Part shown: positions 9,617 through 18,776 of the stretch, one piece after another | Numbering within the stretch: position 1 is the first letter of the stretch | Layout of the letters: the number at the start of each line of letters is the position of its first letter | Assembly (NCBI RefSeq): GCF_030814815.1 | Contig: NZ_JAUSVR010000008.1 | Span: 124,001-188,000 of the forward strand | Reading direction: 5' to 3' | From: Ancylobacter amanitiformis | Lineage (GTDB): Bacteria > Pseudomonadota > Alphaproteobacteria > Rhizobiales > Xanthobacteraceae | Length of the DNA: 64,000 nt | Made by a program: the position numbers and the translations under genes | Notes under the pieces: generated by a model | What the model was told of the DNA's origin: nothing | What the model saw: only the letters and a program-made list of their open reading frames with translations | Databases searched by the model: none

Positions 9617-11140
9617 ATGGCGGCAGATGACCGCGCGGCCCGCAGCGAGGCCACCGGCACCGAGGCCACCGGCACCGAGGCCACCGGCACCGAGGCCACC
9701 GGCACCGAGGCCACCGGCACCGAGGCCACCGGCACCGAGGCAAGGGGCAATCTGGCGCCGCGCATCATGGCGATGTCCCGCACCGAAGCGGTGATGGCCG
9801 AAATCCGCCGCCGGCTGGCGGGTCGCAGCCTCACGGCCGGGGAGAAATTGCCCTCCATTCGGCGGTTCGCGCGCGAGATGCGGGTCTCGCCCTCGACCGT
9901 CGTTGAGGCCTATGACCGGCTCGCCGCCGAAGGGCTGATCCGCTCGCGCGCCGGTTCCGGCTTCTTCGTCGCGGGTGGCGTGCCGCCCGTCGCGCTGGCG
10001 GATGCCGGGCCTCGGCTCGACCGGGCGATCGATCCGTTATGGGTGTCGCGCCAATCGCTGGATGCGCCGCCGGATATGGTGCGGCCGGGCTGCGGCTGGC
10101 TGCCGGCGGACTGGATGCCCGGGCCGGCCATCCGCCGGGCGATCCGCGCGCTCGCCCGCGCCGATGACAGCGTGCTGACGGAATATGGCGGCACGCGGGG
10201 CTCCCGCGCGCTGCGCCAGTTGCTGGCACGCCGATGCGCGACCGAGGGCCTCGATGTGGGAACCGACCAGATCCTGCTCACCGCCTCGGGCACGCAGGCG
10301 ATCGACCTTCTCTGCCGCTTCCTGCTCAATCCCGGCGATACGGTTCTCGTCGACGATCCCTGCTATTTCAATTTCCAGGCGCTGCTTCGTGCCAGCCGCG
10401 CGAAGATCGTCAGCGTGCCCTACACCCCCGTGGGACCGGACGTGGCACGCTTCACAGAGGCGCTCGCCACCCACCGCCCGCGCCTCTACATCACCAATTC
10501 CGCGCTGCATAACCCGACCGGGGCGACGCTGTCGCCGCAGACCGCCCATCGCCTGCTCACCGCCGCGGCCGCGCATGACCTGACCATCGTGGAAGACGAG
10601 ATCTTCGCCGATTTCGAGCCGGAACCCTCCCCGCGCCTTGCTGGGCTGGAGGGGCTCAACCGCGTGATCCGCATCGGCAGCTTCTCCAAGACGCTGTCCG
10701 CCTCGATACGCTGCGGCTACATCGTCGCCCGGGCGGACTGGATCGAAGGGCTGGTCGACCTGCAGGTGGCGACCAGTTTCGGCGGGCCGAGCCCCGTGGC
10801 GGCCGAACTCGTGCTCGGCACGCTCGGCGATGGCAGCTACCGCAAGCATCTCGCCGCGCTGCGCGGCCGGCTGGCACGGCGGCGCCGGGAAATGCTGGGC
10901 GCGCTGGAGGGACTGGGCTTCAACGCCTGGACCCTGCCGCGCGGCGGGTTCTACCTCTGGTGCCATCTGCCGGAGCGGCGGGATGCGGCTGAACTGGCAC
11001 GCGCCGCGCTGGCCGAGCGGGTCGTGCTCGCCCCGGGCAACGCGTTCAGCGTCACGCAGTCGGCCGGCGATCTCATGCGCTTCAACGTGGCGCAGATGAA
11101 CCCGGACGTTCTGCGCGTCCTCGGCCGGGCGCTGCGCTGA
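9617..11140 (+). CDS. MocR-family regulator (GntR HTH fused to aminotransferase domain)
   Basis: Protein of about 507 residues. It begins with an unusual linker of six EATGT repeats (about residues 11-40). A winged GntR helix-turn-helix follows (EKLPSIRRFAREMRVSPSTVVEAYDRL), then a fold-type I aminotransferase domain with NPTGA and the PLP-lysine motif IGSFSKTLSASIRCGY. This is the MocR/PdxR/YdcR architecture: DNA binding gated by PLP or an amino-compound adduct. The start at 9617 has GGAGG 8 bp upstream; an ATG at 9602 is possible. It is divergent from the EamA exporter, its likely target. Confidence 0.88.
   Translation: MAADDRAARSEATGTEATGTEATGTEATGTEATGTEATGTEARGNLAPRIMAMSRTEAVMAEIRRRLAGRSLTAGEKLPSIRRFAREMRVSPSTVVEAYDRLAAEGLIRSRAGSGFFVAGGVPPVALADAGPRLDRAIDPLWVSRQSLDAPPDMVRPGCGWLPADWMPGPAIRRAIRALARADDSVLTEYGGTRGSRALRQLLARRCATEGLDVGTDQILLTASGTQAIDLLCRFLLNPGDTVLVDDPCYFNFQALLRASRAKIVSVPYTPVGPDVARFTEALATHRPRLYITNSALHNPTGATLSPQTAHRLLTAAAAHDLTIVEDEIFADFEPEPSPRLAGLEGLNRVIRIGSFSKTLSASIRCGYIVARADWIEGLVDLQVATSFGGPSPVAAELVLGTLGDGSYRKHLAALRGRLARRRREMLGALEGLGFNAWTLPRGGFYLWCHLPERRDAAELARAALAERVVLAPGNAFSVTQSAGDLMRFNVAQMNPDVLRVLGRALR
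9647..9736 (+). repeat. 15-bp tandem repeat, six perfect copies
   Basis: Unit GAGGCCACCGGCACC repeats six times without a mismatch, plus a 4-base partial, and encodes (EATGT)6 in the N-terminus of the MocR regulator. The unit length is a multiple of three, so copy-number slippage changes linker length without breaking the frame. Confidence 0.95.
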
Positions 11141-11200
11141 CGGCGATCGAGGTCGCTCCCGGCGCGCCGCCCGACAGCGCCCGTTGTCGCCCGTCGCCGT

Positions 11201-12520
11201 TCAGGCGGCAGTCACGCGCCAGATGCAATCGCCGACATCGTCGACCACGAGGAGGCCGCCGCGCCTGTCGACCAGAACGCCGACCGGACGGCCCAGCGCC
11301 TTGCCGTTGACCAGGAAGCCGCCGAGAATTTCCTCCGGCGCGCCAGCCGGCTTGCCCTCCGCGAAGGGGATGAAGATCACGCGGTAGCCGGCCGGTGGGT
11401 TGCGGTTCCACGAGCCGTGCTGGCCGATGAACACGCCATCGCGGAAGCGGGCGCCGAAGCGGCCGTCGTCGACGAAGGTGAGACCGAGCGAGGCGGTATG
11501 GCAGCCGAGCGCGTAGTCGGGCTTGAGCGCCTTGGCGACGAGGTCGGGACGCTGCGGGCTCACCCGCGTGTCGACCACGCCCCAGTAGGAATAGGGCCAA
11601 CCATAGAAGGCGCCGTCCTTCACCGAGGTCATGTAGTCGGGCACGAGGTCGTCGCCGATCTCGTCGCGCTCGTTGACGCTGGTCCAGAGTTCGCCCGTCA
11701 CCGGGTTCCAGTCCATGCCGACCGGGTTGCGCAGGCCGCCGGCGAACACGCGCACCGCGCCGCTGGCAATGTCCACTTCGAGAATGGCGGCGCGGTTCTC
11801 CTCCTCCGCCATGCCGAATTCGGCGACGTTGGAGTTGGAGCCGACGCCGACATAGAGCTTGGTACCGGCCTTGTTGGCCACCAGGCTCTTGGTCCAGTGG
11901 TGGTTGCGCCCGGCCGGCAGGTCGCAGATCTTGACCGGCGCGGCCGTGATGCGGGTCGCGCCCGCCACATAGGGAAAGCGCACCACCGAATCGGCATTGG
12001 CGACATAGAGCTGGTCGCCGATCAGCGCCATGCCGAAGGGCGAGAACAGGTTCTCGATGAAGGGCGTCTTGATCTCCGCCACGCCGTCGCCGTCCGCGTC
12101 GCGCAGCAGGGTGATGCGGTTGGCGCTGGCAACGCCCGCGCCGGCACGCGCCATGACCCAGCCCATGACCCACCAGCGCAGGCTGAACACGCCGGGCGGG
12201 GAAGGCGGGGCGGCGGTCTCCGCGACGAGGATGTCGCCATTCGGCAGTTCGTATACCCAGCGCGGATGGGCAAGGTTGTCGGTGAAGGCTCCGACCTTGA
12301 AGCCAGCCGCGGGCCGGGGCTTCTGGCCCGCGGACCAGCCGACGGCGGCGGCGACCTTCATGATGGGGATCAGCGTCGGCTTGGGCGTCGGCAGGTTCGG
12401 AACATCGCCATAGCCGGCCTCTTCCGCGAGGGCGGGTGTCTTGCGCAGATCGGCGAGAAAATGGGCCGCGCCGGTGACGCAGGCGCCCAGAAAACCGGCG
12501 ATCTTGACATAGTTGGCCAT
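11201..12520 (-). CDS. PQQ-type sugar dehydrogenase family protein (sorbosone dehydrogenase-like beta-propeller)
   Basis: Protein of about 439 residues with a hydrophobic N-terminal segment (MANYVKIAGFLGACVTGAAH) that may anchor or export it. A six-bladed propeller of the soluble glucose/L-sorbosone dehydrogenase family follows: FSPFGMALIGDQLYVAN, HHWTKSL, GLRNPVGMDWNP, DGAFYGWPYS and HGSWNR are family landmarks. It would oxidise an aldose or aldehyde in the periplasm with PQQ. Start 12520 is chosen because AGGAG lies at SD spacing. It lies 114 bp downstream of the pyridoxine-oxidase-like gene on the same strand, so the two may be co-transcribed. Whether it acts on a B6-related alcohol/aldehyde or a sugar is unknown. 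Confidence 0.75.
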   Translation of the reverse strand: MANYVKIAGFLGACVTGAAHFLADLRKTPALAEEAGYGDVPNLPTPKPTLIPIMKVAAAVGWSAGQKPRPAAGFKVGAFTDNLAHPRWVYELPNGDILVAETAAPPSPPGVFSLRWWVMGWVMARAGAGVASANRITLLRDADGDGVAEIKTPFIENLFSPFGMALIGDQLYVANADSVVRFPYVAGATRITAAPVKICDLPAGRNHHWTKSLVANKAGTKLYVGVGSNSNVAEFGMAEEENRAAILEVDIASGAVRVFAGGLRNPVGMDWNPVTGELWTSVNERDEIGDDLVPDYMTSVKDGAFYGWPYSYWGVVDTRVSPQRPDLVAKALKPDYALGCHTASLGLTFVDDGRFGARFRDGVFIGQHGSWNRNPPAGYRVIFIPFAEGKPAGAPEEILGGFLVNGKALGRPVGVLVDRRGGLLVVDDVGDCIWRVTAA

Positions 12521-12634
12521 GGCCGGCTCCTGCTGCGAATGACACGCCATCTGACTCGGATGCCTGGGCCCGCGCAAGCCTTCCCGAGACAACATTCCCG
12601 AGAAAACACTCCCCTGCCGGAGAGTTGTAGCCGG

Positions 12635-14182
12635 CTACGCGTCGCTCGTGCCGCTCGTGCCGACATTCGCGGCGAAGGTCTCCGCGATGGCGAGGATCGC
12701 GGCGTGCACGGGGCCCGAGGTGATGGTGGGGATGACCGAGGCATCAACGATGTGCAGCCCCTCGAAACCGTTGAGCTTCAGATTGGCATCCACCACCGCG
12801 TCGGCATCCGCCCCCATGCGGCAGGTGCCGACGGGGTGGTGATGGGTGATGACCGCGCGGGCGAGGAAGGCATCGATCGCCTCCTCGCCGCGCACGTCGA
12901 TGCCCGGATAGATCTCCTCCGCCCGCCACTCGTCCAGCGCGCTGGCATGGCCGATCTCCCGCGCCAGTTCGAGCGCGCGCCGCGCCAGCCGACGGTCATG
13001 CCCGGTCTGGAGATAGGCGGGATCGATGAGCGGGGGCGCGGCGAGATCCGGGCCGGTGACGGTGAGGCGCCCGCGCGAGGTGGGGTGGGTGACGCCGGAC
13101 AGCAGTGTGTAGGCCGAGCCATAGGCCGGCGCGGCGAAGCATTCCGACACGGTCGGCGCCGCCACGCAGCCCAGCACCACGTCCGGCGCGCCATCCGCGC
13201 GGGTGGGGTCGTCGGCGTTGAGATACATGAGCGATTCGGAGTGCTGCAACTGCGAGGGGGGCACCGGGCGGCGGGCGCGATAGACATTGCCGGCGGTGAG
13301 CAGATGGTCGTGCAGGTTGCCGCCGACGTCCTTGCGGTCGGCGCGGCAGGCAATGCCGGCCGCCTTCAGCTCCGCCGCCGGGCCGATGCCGGAGCGCATC
13401 AGCAGCAGCGGCGAGGCGATGGCGCCGGTGCTGAGCAGCAGGCGTTCGGCATGGATCGCCTGCGTTTCGCCGCCGATCTCCACGAGCGCTCCGGTGATCC
13501 GGGTGCCCTCGATGATGAGCCGGTGCACGCGCGCGCCGGTGATGAGCGTCAGGTTTGGCCGACCCCGCGCGGGCGTCAGATAGGCGTCGGCCGCGCTCAC
13601 GCGGCGGCCCTCGCGGATGGTGAGGGAATTGGGCGCCACGCCATTGAGCGGGCCTCCATTGTGCTCGCCGAGGAATGGCACGCCGCGCGCGAGGCCGGCG
13701 GCCATGTAGGCCGTCACGACCGGGCTGAGTTCCTTGCCCGGGAGATAGACGGTGAGCGGACCATCGGCGCCGTGCTGGGCGCTCGCGCCCTTCGAGAAGC
13801 GCTCGCTGCGGCGAAAGCCCGGCAGCAGGCCGGCATGGGACCAGCGGGCATCACCCGTGGCGGCGGCCCAGGGCGCGAAATCATCCGCATGGCCGCGCAC
13901 ATGCGCCATGGCGTGCAGGCAGCTCGACCCGCCGACGATGCGCCCGCGCGGCCAGGGATGGATGCGCCCGGCCGTGCCCGGCTGCGGCACGGTGCGATAG
14001 GCCCAGTCATAGGGCCGATCCTGCAATACCGGCCATTTCAGTGGATCGGCGATGTCGGGATCGGAAGGGTGCTCGCCCGCCTCGATCAGCCCGACCTTGA
14101 GATCGGGATCCTCCGAGAGGCGCGCCGCGAGAACGCAGCCCGCCGAACCGGCGCCGATGACCAGCACATCGAAGGATTTCAT
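12635..14182 (-). CDS. pno: GMC-family FAD oxidoreductase, probable pyridoxine 4-oxidase
   Basis: Flavoprotein of 515 residues: FAD dinucleotide fold GAGSAG (10-15), GMC signature PRGRIVGGSSCLHAMAHVRG, and the C-terminal active site HHHPVGTCRMG. Most GMC enzymes have Asn or His in the second active-site motif (SGNTNAP). Here it is TSGPVHA with proline P491. Histidines H447 and H449 lie 44 and 42 residues before that proline, the same spacing as H460, H462 and P504 described for Mesorhizobium loti pyridoxine 4-oxidase (recalled from the literature). The reaction would be pyridoxine + O2 to pyridoxal + H2O2. Proximity to ppaT strongly supports this. The alternative is a generic choline-dehydrogenase-like alcohol oxidase. 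The start at 14182 has GGAGAG upstream. Confidence 0.8.
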   Translation of the reverse strand: MKSFDVLVIGAGSAGCVLAARLSEDPDLKVGLIEAGEHPSDPDIADPLKWPVLQDRPYDWAYRTVPQPGTAGRIHPWPRGRIVGGSSCLHAMAHVRGHADDFAPWAAATGDARWSHAGLLPGFRRSERFSKGASAQHGADGPLTVYLPGKELSPVVTAYMAAGLARGVPFLGEHNGGPLNGVAPNSLTIREGRRVSAADAYLTPARGRPNLTLITGARVHRLIIEGTRITGALVEIGGETQAIHAERLLLSTGAIASPLLLMRSGIGPAAELKAAGIACRADRKDVGGNLHDHLLTAGNVYRARRPVPPSQLQHSESLMYLNADDPTRADGAPDVVLGCVAAPTVSECFAAPAYGSAYTLLSGVTHPTSRGRLTVTGPDLAAPPLIDPAYLQTGHDRRLARRALELAREIGHASALDEWRAEEIYPGIDVRGEEAIDAFLARAVITHHHPVGTCRMGADADAVVDANLKLNGFEGLHIVDASVIPTITSGPVHAAILAIAETFAANVGTSGTSDA

Positions 14183-14385
14183 CGCAGTCTCTCCACGGAT
14201 ATCAGGCAAGGAGGGGGCGTTTCCGCGCGGCGGAGCGCCGGCGGAGCATCGCGAGATGGAACGTCAAGGCGCAGGTGCCGCTTCTGGAGCCATCCCGCGC
14301 AATCCCGGTTCAGCGGAATGGCGCCAGATGGTTTTCTCGACGCGTTTCGTCACGCGAGCGGGCATCCATGTCGCTCGAAAGCGCT

Positions 14386-15147
14386 CTACGGGGAGCCGCC
14401 GGGCGCCAGCCGGCCCATGATCTTCTGCTGCAGCGTGGCGAGGTGCTGCCACATGGCCCGCTCGGCCGCCTCCGGGTCGCGCGAGGCGATCGCGTCGGCG
14501 ATCTGCTGGTGCTCGCAATCGCGCAGCCGCACGCGCTCGGGCACCAGCGTGGCGTCGCTGTCGGTGTAGCGCAGCCGCCCGTCGCTCGCGACCCGGTGCA
14601 GCAGCACATAAAGCTCGGAGGCGAGAGCATTGCGCGCGCCGGCGGCGATGGCCTTGTGGAAGATCATGTCGGCGGCGATCGGGTCGGCATCCGGCGCCGT
14701 GGTGGCCGCGCGCACGATGCGGTCGATCTCGACCGGGCTGGCCCGGAGCGCGGCCAACCGCGCCAGCGAGGGCTCCAGCATCAGCCGCAGTTCCATCACC
14801 TCCAGCGGGTTGGTCGAGTTGATGAGGTTGCGGCTGCTGTCGATGCCAGGCGTGGTCGAGGCGCGCCGGCCCGCGCGCGCCGGCTCCAGTTCGCCGCGCG
14901 CGCGCAGCACGCCGAGCGCGCGGCGCAGCGTGTGGCGCTTCACGTTCAGTTCCTCGGCCACCGTCCGCTCCGGCGGCATGCTGCCGCTGCGGGCCAGGAT
15001 GGCGCGAATCGAATCGACCAGTTCCTCAATGCCCGCCGGTTCCCGAGCGCCGGTTTCGGCGGCGGCGCCGCGGCTCTGGGGCTCGGGTGTCCGGCGCGGC
15101 TTGCGCCCGGTCTTGTCCGCTATCGCGTCCATCGAGGTCATGTCCAT
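14386..15147 (-). CDS. GntR/FadR-family transcriptional regulator
   Basis: Regulator of about 253 residues. An N-terminal basic tail is followed by a winged helix (MPPERTVAEELNVKRHTLRRALGVLRARGELEPAR) and an all-helical FCD effector domain with the metal-binding pattern D...H...H (MIFHKAI, DCEHQQIADAI). Three in-frame ATGs (15147, 15141, 15132) leave the exact start uncertain. It is divergent from ppaT and upstream of the pyridoxine-oxidase-like gene on the same strand, so it most likely controls both, with a B6 vitamer or pyridine product as effector (inference). Confidence 0.85.
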   Translation of the reverse strand: MDMTSMDAIADKTGRKPRRTPEPQSRGAAAETGAREPAGIEELVDSIRAILARSGSMPPERTVAEELNVKRHTLRRALGVLRARGELEPARAGRRASTTPGIDSSRNLINSTNPLEVMELRLMLEPSLARLAALRASPVEIDRIVRAATTAPDADPIAADMIFHKAIAAGARNALASELYVLLHRVASDGRLRYTDSDATLVPERVRLRDCEHQQIADAIASRDPEAAERAMWQHLATLQQKIMGRLAPGGSP

Positions 15148-15545
15148 TCTCGTGTGGGAGCCGCCGGCCGCTGCGATTCTGTCGGATCGGGCAGCGTGGA
15201 TCGGCCCCGCCGCGAAATGTACGGGCGGGATCGCCCATTTACAATATTGGTTGCCGGCTGGTCGAGGCCGCGCGGCACTCTTTGGTTGCCGATACACCCC
15301 GGGCGTTGTGGATGGCGCTCCGTCTCGTCGCCGGCGCAAAGGCCCCACGCGACGGCGCGCCCGCGGCAAAAGCGAAGCGGCCAGCGCCCTGCGCGGGTTG
15401 AGGTTCGCGGTGCCAAGCCTGTTGCTCTCAGCAGCGGGTGGTGCCAATCTCGAACCATTGTCGGCATTTCGGTCGTGTTTTGGTTGGAAATGCCAGCCGC
15501 GCCACCGGAGGACCGGCAGTCCCGACAACCATCCAGAGCAAAGCC
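15148..15545. promoter_or_regulatory. Divergent regulator/ppaT promoter region with repeated motifs
   Basis: This 398-bp region has no convincing gene. It contains the palindrome CAATATTG (15242-15249), two direct copies of TTGGTTGCCG 35 bp apart (15247-15256 and 15282-15291), and near ppaT an inverted repeat GGCATTTC (15463-15470)/GAAATGCC (15487-15494) enclosing TTTTGGTTG (15478-15486). TTTTGGTTG and CAATATTG recur upstream of the 22.6-kb operon. These are candidate operators of the FadR-type regulator. Confidence 0.5.
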
Positions 15546-16721
15546 ATGCGTTACGCGCCCAGCGACCTGCCGGTCTTCACCCTCACCACCGGCCCTGTCG
15601 ACGCCTATCCCGCCGTGCTGCGCGGCCTCGCCGCCACGGTTCTCTACGACTATGATCCGGCCTTCCAGGCGACCTACCAGCGCGTCACCGAGAAGCTCGC
15701 CGGCATGGTGAAGAGCGAGACCATGCCGGTCCTGCTGCAGGGCGAGCCGGTGCTCGGGCTGGAGGCGGCGGCGGTGTCGCTGATCGGGCGCGACGACGTG
15801 GTGCTGAACCTCGTCTCCGGCGTCTATTCCAAGGGCTTCGCGCCCTGGGCGGCGCGCTCGGGCGCCGAGATCGTCGAACTCGCCGTGCCGTATAACGAGG
15901 TGATCGATCCCGCCGCGGTCGCCCGCGCGCTGGCCGCGCGCCCGGATGTGACCGTGGTCGCTCTCTGCCACCATGACACGCCCTCGGGCACCATCAACCC
16001 GGTCGCCGAGATCGGGGCGGTGGTCAAGGCGCATGGCGCGCTGTTCCTGGTCGATGCGGTGTCGTCCTTCGGCGGCATGAAGGTCGATGCCGAATCGGCC
16101 GCCATCGATCTTCTCGTCACCGGCCCCAACAAGTGCCTGGGCTGCCCGCCCGGCCTGACCATCCTCGGCGTGTCCAACCGCGCCTGGGCGAAGATGAAGG
16201 CCAATCCGCAGGCGCCGCGCGCGTCCATCCTGTCGATTCTCGACTGGGAAGACGCCTGGCGCGCCGACCAGCCGTTCCCCTTCACCCCCTCGGTCGCCGA
16301 GATCAACGGGCTGGAAGCCGCCATCGACCTCTATCTCGCGGAAGGAGCGGAGAAGGTCTGGGCCCGGCACGCGCTCACCGCGCGCGCCTGCCGCGCCGGG
16401 TTGAAGGCGATGGGGCTTGCCATCTGGCCGGCTGATGAGAGCTTCGCCTCGCCCACCGCCACCGCCGTGCGCACGCCGGATGGCATCGACGAGGCCGAAT
16501 TGCGGGCGCAGGTGCGGGCCCGCTACGGCGTCGTGCTGTCCTCCGGCCGCGGCGAGACGCTCGGCCGGCTCACCCGCATCGGCCATATGGGCCCGACCGC
16601 GCAGCCGCTCTATGCCGTGGTGGCGCTCACCGCGCTCGGCGGGGCGCTGGGCGCGCTCGGCCACGGTGTCGATGTCGGCGCCGGCGCCGCCGCCGCGCTG
16701 GCCGTGATCGACGCGGGCTGA
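15546..16721 (+). CDS. ppaT: Pyridoxamine-pyruvate aminotransferase
   Basis: PLP-fold class V aminotransferase of 391 residues catalysing pyridoxamine + pyruvate to pyridoxal + L-alanine, an entry step of vitamin B6 degradation pathway I. The Schiff-base lysine is K196 in TGPNKCLG. E67, R335 and R344 are each one position off the residues E68, K197, R336 and R345 described for the M. loti enzyme, in the same local motifs (QGEPVLGLEAAA, SSGRGETLGRLTRIGHMG). TAGPVNAYP-like TTGPVDAYP and LYDYDPAFQ near the N-terminus also match. Start 15546 is chosen by family length. It is divergent from a FadR regulator and convergent with a BMP-type ABC operon. A serine-glyoxylate type enzyme is the only alternative and fits less well. 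Confidence 0.9.
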   Translation: MRYAPSDLPVFTLTTGPVDAYPAVLRGLAATVLYDYDPAFQATYQRVTEKLAGMVKSETMPVLLQGEPVLGLEAAAVSLIGRDDVVLNLVSGVYSKGFAPWAARSGAEIVELAVPYNEVIDPAAVARALAARPDVTVVALCHHDTPSGTINPVAEIGAVVKAHGALFLVDAVSSFGGMKVDAESAAIDLLVTGPNKCLGCPPGLTILGVSNRAWAKMKANPQAPRASILSILDWEDAWRADQPFPFTPSVAEINGLEAAIDLYLAEGAEKVWARHALTARACRAGLKAMGLAIWPADESFASPTATAVRTPDGIDEAELRAQVRARYGVVLSSGRGETLGRLTRIGHMGPTAQPLYAVVALTALGGALGALGHGVDVGAGAAAALAVIDAG

Positions 16722-16741
16722 GGGGCCCAGGCGGGGCGGGC

Positions 16742-17677
16742 TCATCGCGCGCCCCGTACGTAATGGGTGCCGAGCGCCGGCGGCAGGCTGGCACGGCGGC
16801 CGAACAGCACCAGCACTGCGAGCACGGCGGCGAAGGGCAGCATCTGGATCACGTCGGTCGGGATGCTCACCCCGGCCACCTGCAGCGCGGTGGTGGCGGA
16901 AAGACAGGCGCCGAACAATAGCGCGCCGGCCAGCACGAAGAGCGGGCGCCCGCGCGCCTGCATGGCCAGCACGATGCCGATGAAGCCCGCGCCATTGGTC
17001 ATGAACGGCACGAAGATGCCCGCGCCGACCTGCGACATGAAGGCGCCGCCAATGCCGGCGAGGAAGCCCGTGGTGAGCACGGCGAGGGTGCGCACGCGGC
17101 CGACATCGACGCCGGCCGCATCCAGCGCCGCCGGCTTGTCGCCCGCCGCCTGCAACGCGAGGCCCGCCTGGGTGTAGCGGAACACATAGGCCGTCACCGC
17201 CACCGCGAGCATGGCGAGATAGACGATGGGCGGGCGGTCGAACAGCGCCGGGCCGAGCACGGGAAGGCTCGACAGGCCGGGAATGGCCAGTGTCGCCACC
17301 GCCGGCAGGCGCGGATAGCTCTGCGCGAACTGGAAATGGTGCAGAAGCGCGGTCAGTCCCTCGGCGCCGAGAGTCAGGGCGATGCCGATCACGATCTGGC
17401 TGAGGCCGAGGCGGATGCAGAACAGCGCCATGGGCGCGGCCACCAGCATGCCGCCAATGCCGCCGCCGAGGAAGCCGAGCCAGATCGAGCCGGTATCGTA
17501 GGCGACGAGGAAGCCGAGATAGGCGCCGAACAGCATCATGCCTTCGATGCCGATATTCAGCACGCCGGCCTTTTCCGAAATCTGTTCGCCGAGACCGGCG
17601 AGCATGAGCGGCAGGCCGGCGGTCAGCGCGCCGAGCACGAGCGAGGTGAGGAAGGCGTCGGTGAACAGGGCGGTCAT
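16742..17677 (-). CDS. ABC importer permease 2 (BMP/nucleoside type)
   Basis: Inner-membrane permease of 311 residues in the BPD_transp_2 family (LivH/RbsC/NupQ-like) with 8-9 hydrophobic segments and the conserved GxNIGIEGMMLFGAYLG signature typical of BMP-linked permeases. It is last in the operon BMP-ATPase-permease-permease, 13 bp after the preceding gene. Its stop lies 20 bp from the convergent ppaT stop. Confidence 0.88.
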   Translation of the reverse strand: MTALFTDAFLTSLVLGALTAGLPLMLAGLGEQISEKAGVLNIGIEGMMLFGAYLGFLVAYDTGSIWLGFLGGGIGGMLVAAPMALFCIRLGLSQIVIGIALTLGAEGLTALLHHFQFAQSYPRLPAVATLAIPGLSSLPVLGPALFDRPPIVYLAMLAVAVTAYVFRYTQAGLALQAAGDKPAALDAAGVDVGRVRTLAVLTTGFLAGIGGAFMSQVGAGIFVPFMTNGAGFIGIVLAMQARGRPLFVLAGALLFGACLSATTALQVAGVSIPTDVIQMLPFAAVLAVLVLFGRRASLPPALGTHYVRGAR

Positions 17678-17690
17678 CGCGTCTCCCCCT

Positions 17691-18776
17691 CTACTTGCCG
17701 GCCGCGCGGCGGCGCTGGTCGAGATATTCGGTGATGCCGAGCATGATCAGCAGGATCGCCACGACCACGAGAGTGAAGAAATTCGGCACGCCGGTGCGCC
17801 GCGCCGCGCTCTCGCCGCCAATCGACAGCACCGAGAACAGGAACACGAAGGCGATGGAGGCGAAGCCGTTGAAGCGCGCCAGGAACACCAGCGGCACCAC
17901 GGTGAGGCTGTAGGCCGGGTTCCAGTCCGCCCGCACATTGCCCTGCACGCCCATGATCTCCACCGCGCCGGCCAGCCCCGCCAGCGCCGCCGAGATGGCG
18001 AAGGTCGCCACCGTGAGCGCGGGCACCGACAGGCCGGCATGGATGGCCGCGCGTGGATTCGCCCCCACGATGCGCAGCTTCAGGCCGAAGGCGGTGCGGG
18101 TCATGACGAGGTGCACGACGATGATGGCGACGAGGCCGATGATCAGTCCGCTGGAAATCGTGGTGTCGAACAGGCGCGGCAGCCGGTCGGCGACGATCAG
18201 CGTGCGGGTCTGCGGCACCGTGGTGGCGGGGTCGCGGAAGAACAGCTTCACCAGCACATTGGCGAGCGAGACGCCGAGAAAGGTCATCATCAGCGTGGTG
18301 ATGATCTCGTTGACGCCCTGATAGGCCTTGAGCAGCGCCGGCAGCACCGACCACGCGGCGCCCACCATCGCGCCGACCAGGAGGCCGATGAGCAGCACCA
18401 GCCAGACCGGCATATGGGGCGCCAGCAGCGGCCCCAGCGCGGCGACGATCACCGCGCTGAGCAGGAACTGGCCGTCGCCGCCCAGGTTCCAGATACCCGC
18501 CCGAAAGGCGACGATGAGCCCCGCCGCGATGAGCAGAAGCGGGCCCATGCGGGTCAGCGTGGCCTGCAGGCCATAGGGGTTGAGCAGGCCGCGATCGACC
18601 ACATAGCCGTAATAGGCGAACGGGTTGACGCCGAGCGCCAGCAGCACGAGGCCGGACAGCAGCACCGCGCCGAGCACCGGGCCGAGCGCCAGGGCGAGAA
18701 GGCGCGCGCGGTCGCGCCAGACGCCGCTGCGCGGGGCGGGGAGGGCATCGCTGCCGATCTGTGTGGTGTCGCTCAT
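17691..18776 (-). CDS. ABC importer permease 1 (BMP/nucleoside type)
   Basis: Inner-membrane permease of 361 residues of the NupP/YufP type. After a cytoplasmic N-terminus it has hydrophobic helices and the signature NLGGDGQFLLSA (the counterpart of NIGIEG in its partner), plus the loop GANPRAAIHAGL expected at the ATPase interface. The start ATG overlaps the ATPase stop (ATGA), indicating translational coupling. Confidence 0.88.
   Translation of the reverse strand: MSDTTQIGSDALPAPRSGVWRDRARLLALALGPVLGAVLLSGLVLLALGVNPFAYYGYVVDRGLLNPYGLQATLTRMGPLLLIAAGLIVAFRAGIWNLGGDGQFLLSAVIVAALGPLLAPHMPVWLVLLIGLLVGAMVGAAWSVLPALLKAYQGVNEIITTLMMTFLGVSLANVLVKLFFRDPATTVPQTRTLIVADRLPRLFDTTISSGLIIGLVAIIVVHLVMTRTAFGLKLRIVGANPRAAIHAGLSVPALTVATFAISAALAGLAGAVEIMGVQGNVRADWNPAYSLTVVPLVFLARFNGFASIAFVFLFSVLSIGGESAARRTGVPNFFTLVVVAILLIMLGITEYLDQRRRAAGK

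Noticed and set aside
11417-14569. Very long open frame (about 1,050 codons) on the + strand
   Set aside because: It lies antisense to the sorbosone-dehydrogenase-like and pyridoxine-oxidase-like genes, has biased low-complexity composition (many R, G, H, A) and matches no family; a typical GC-rich shadow frame.
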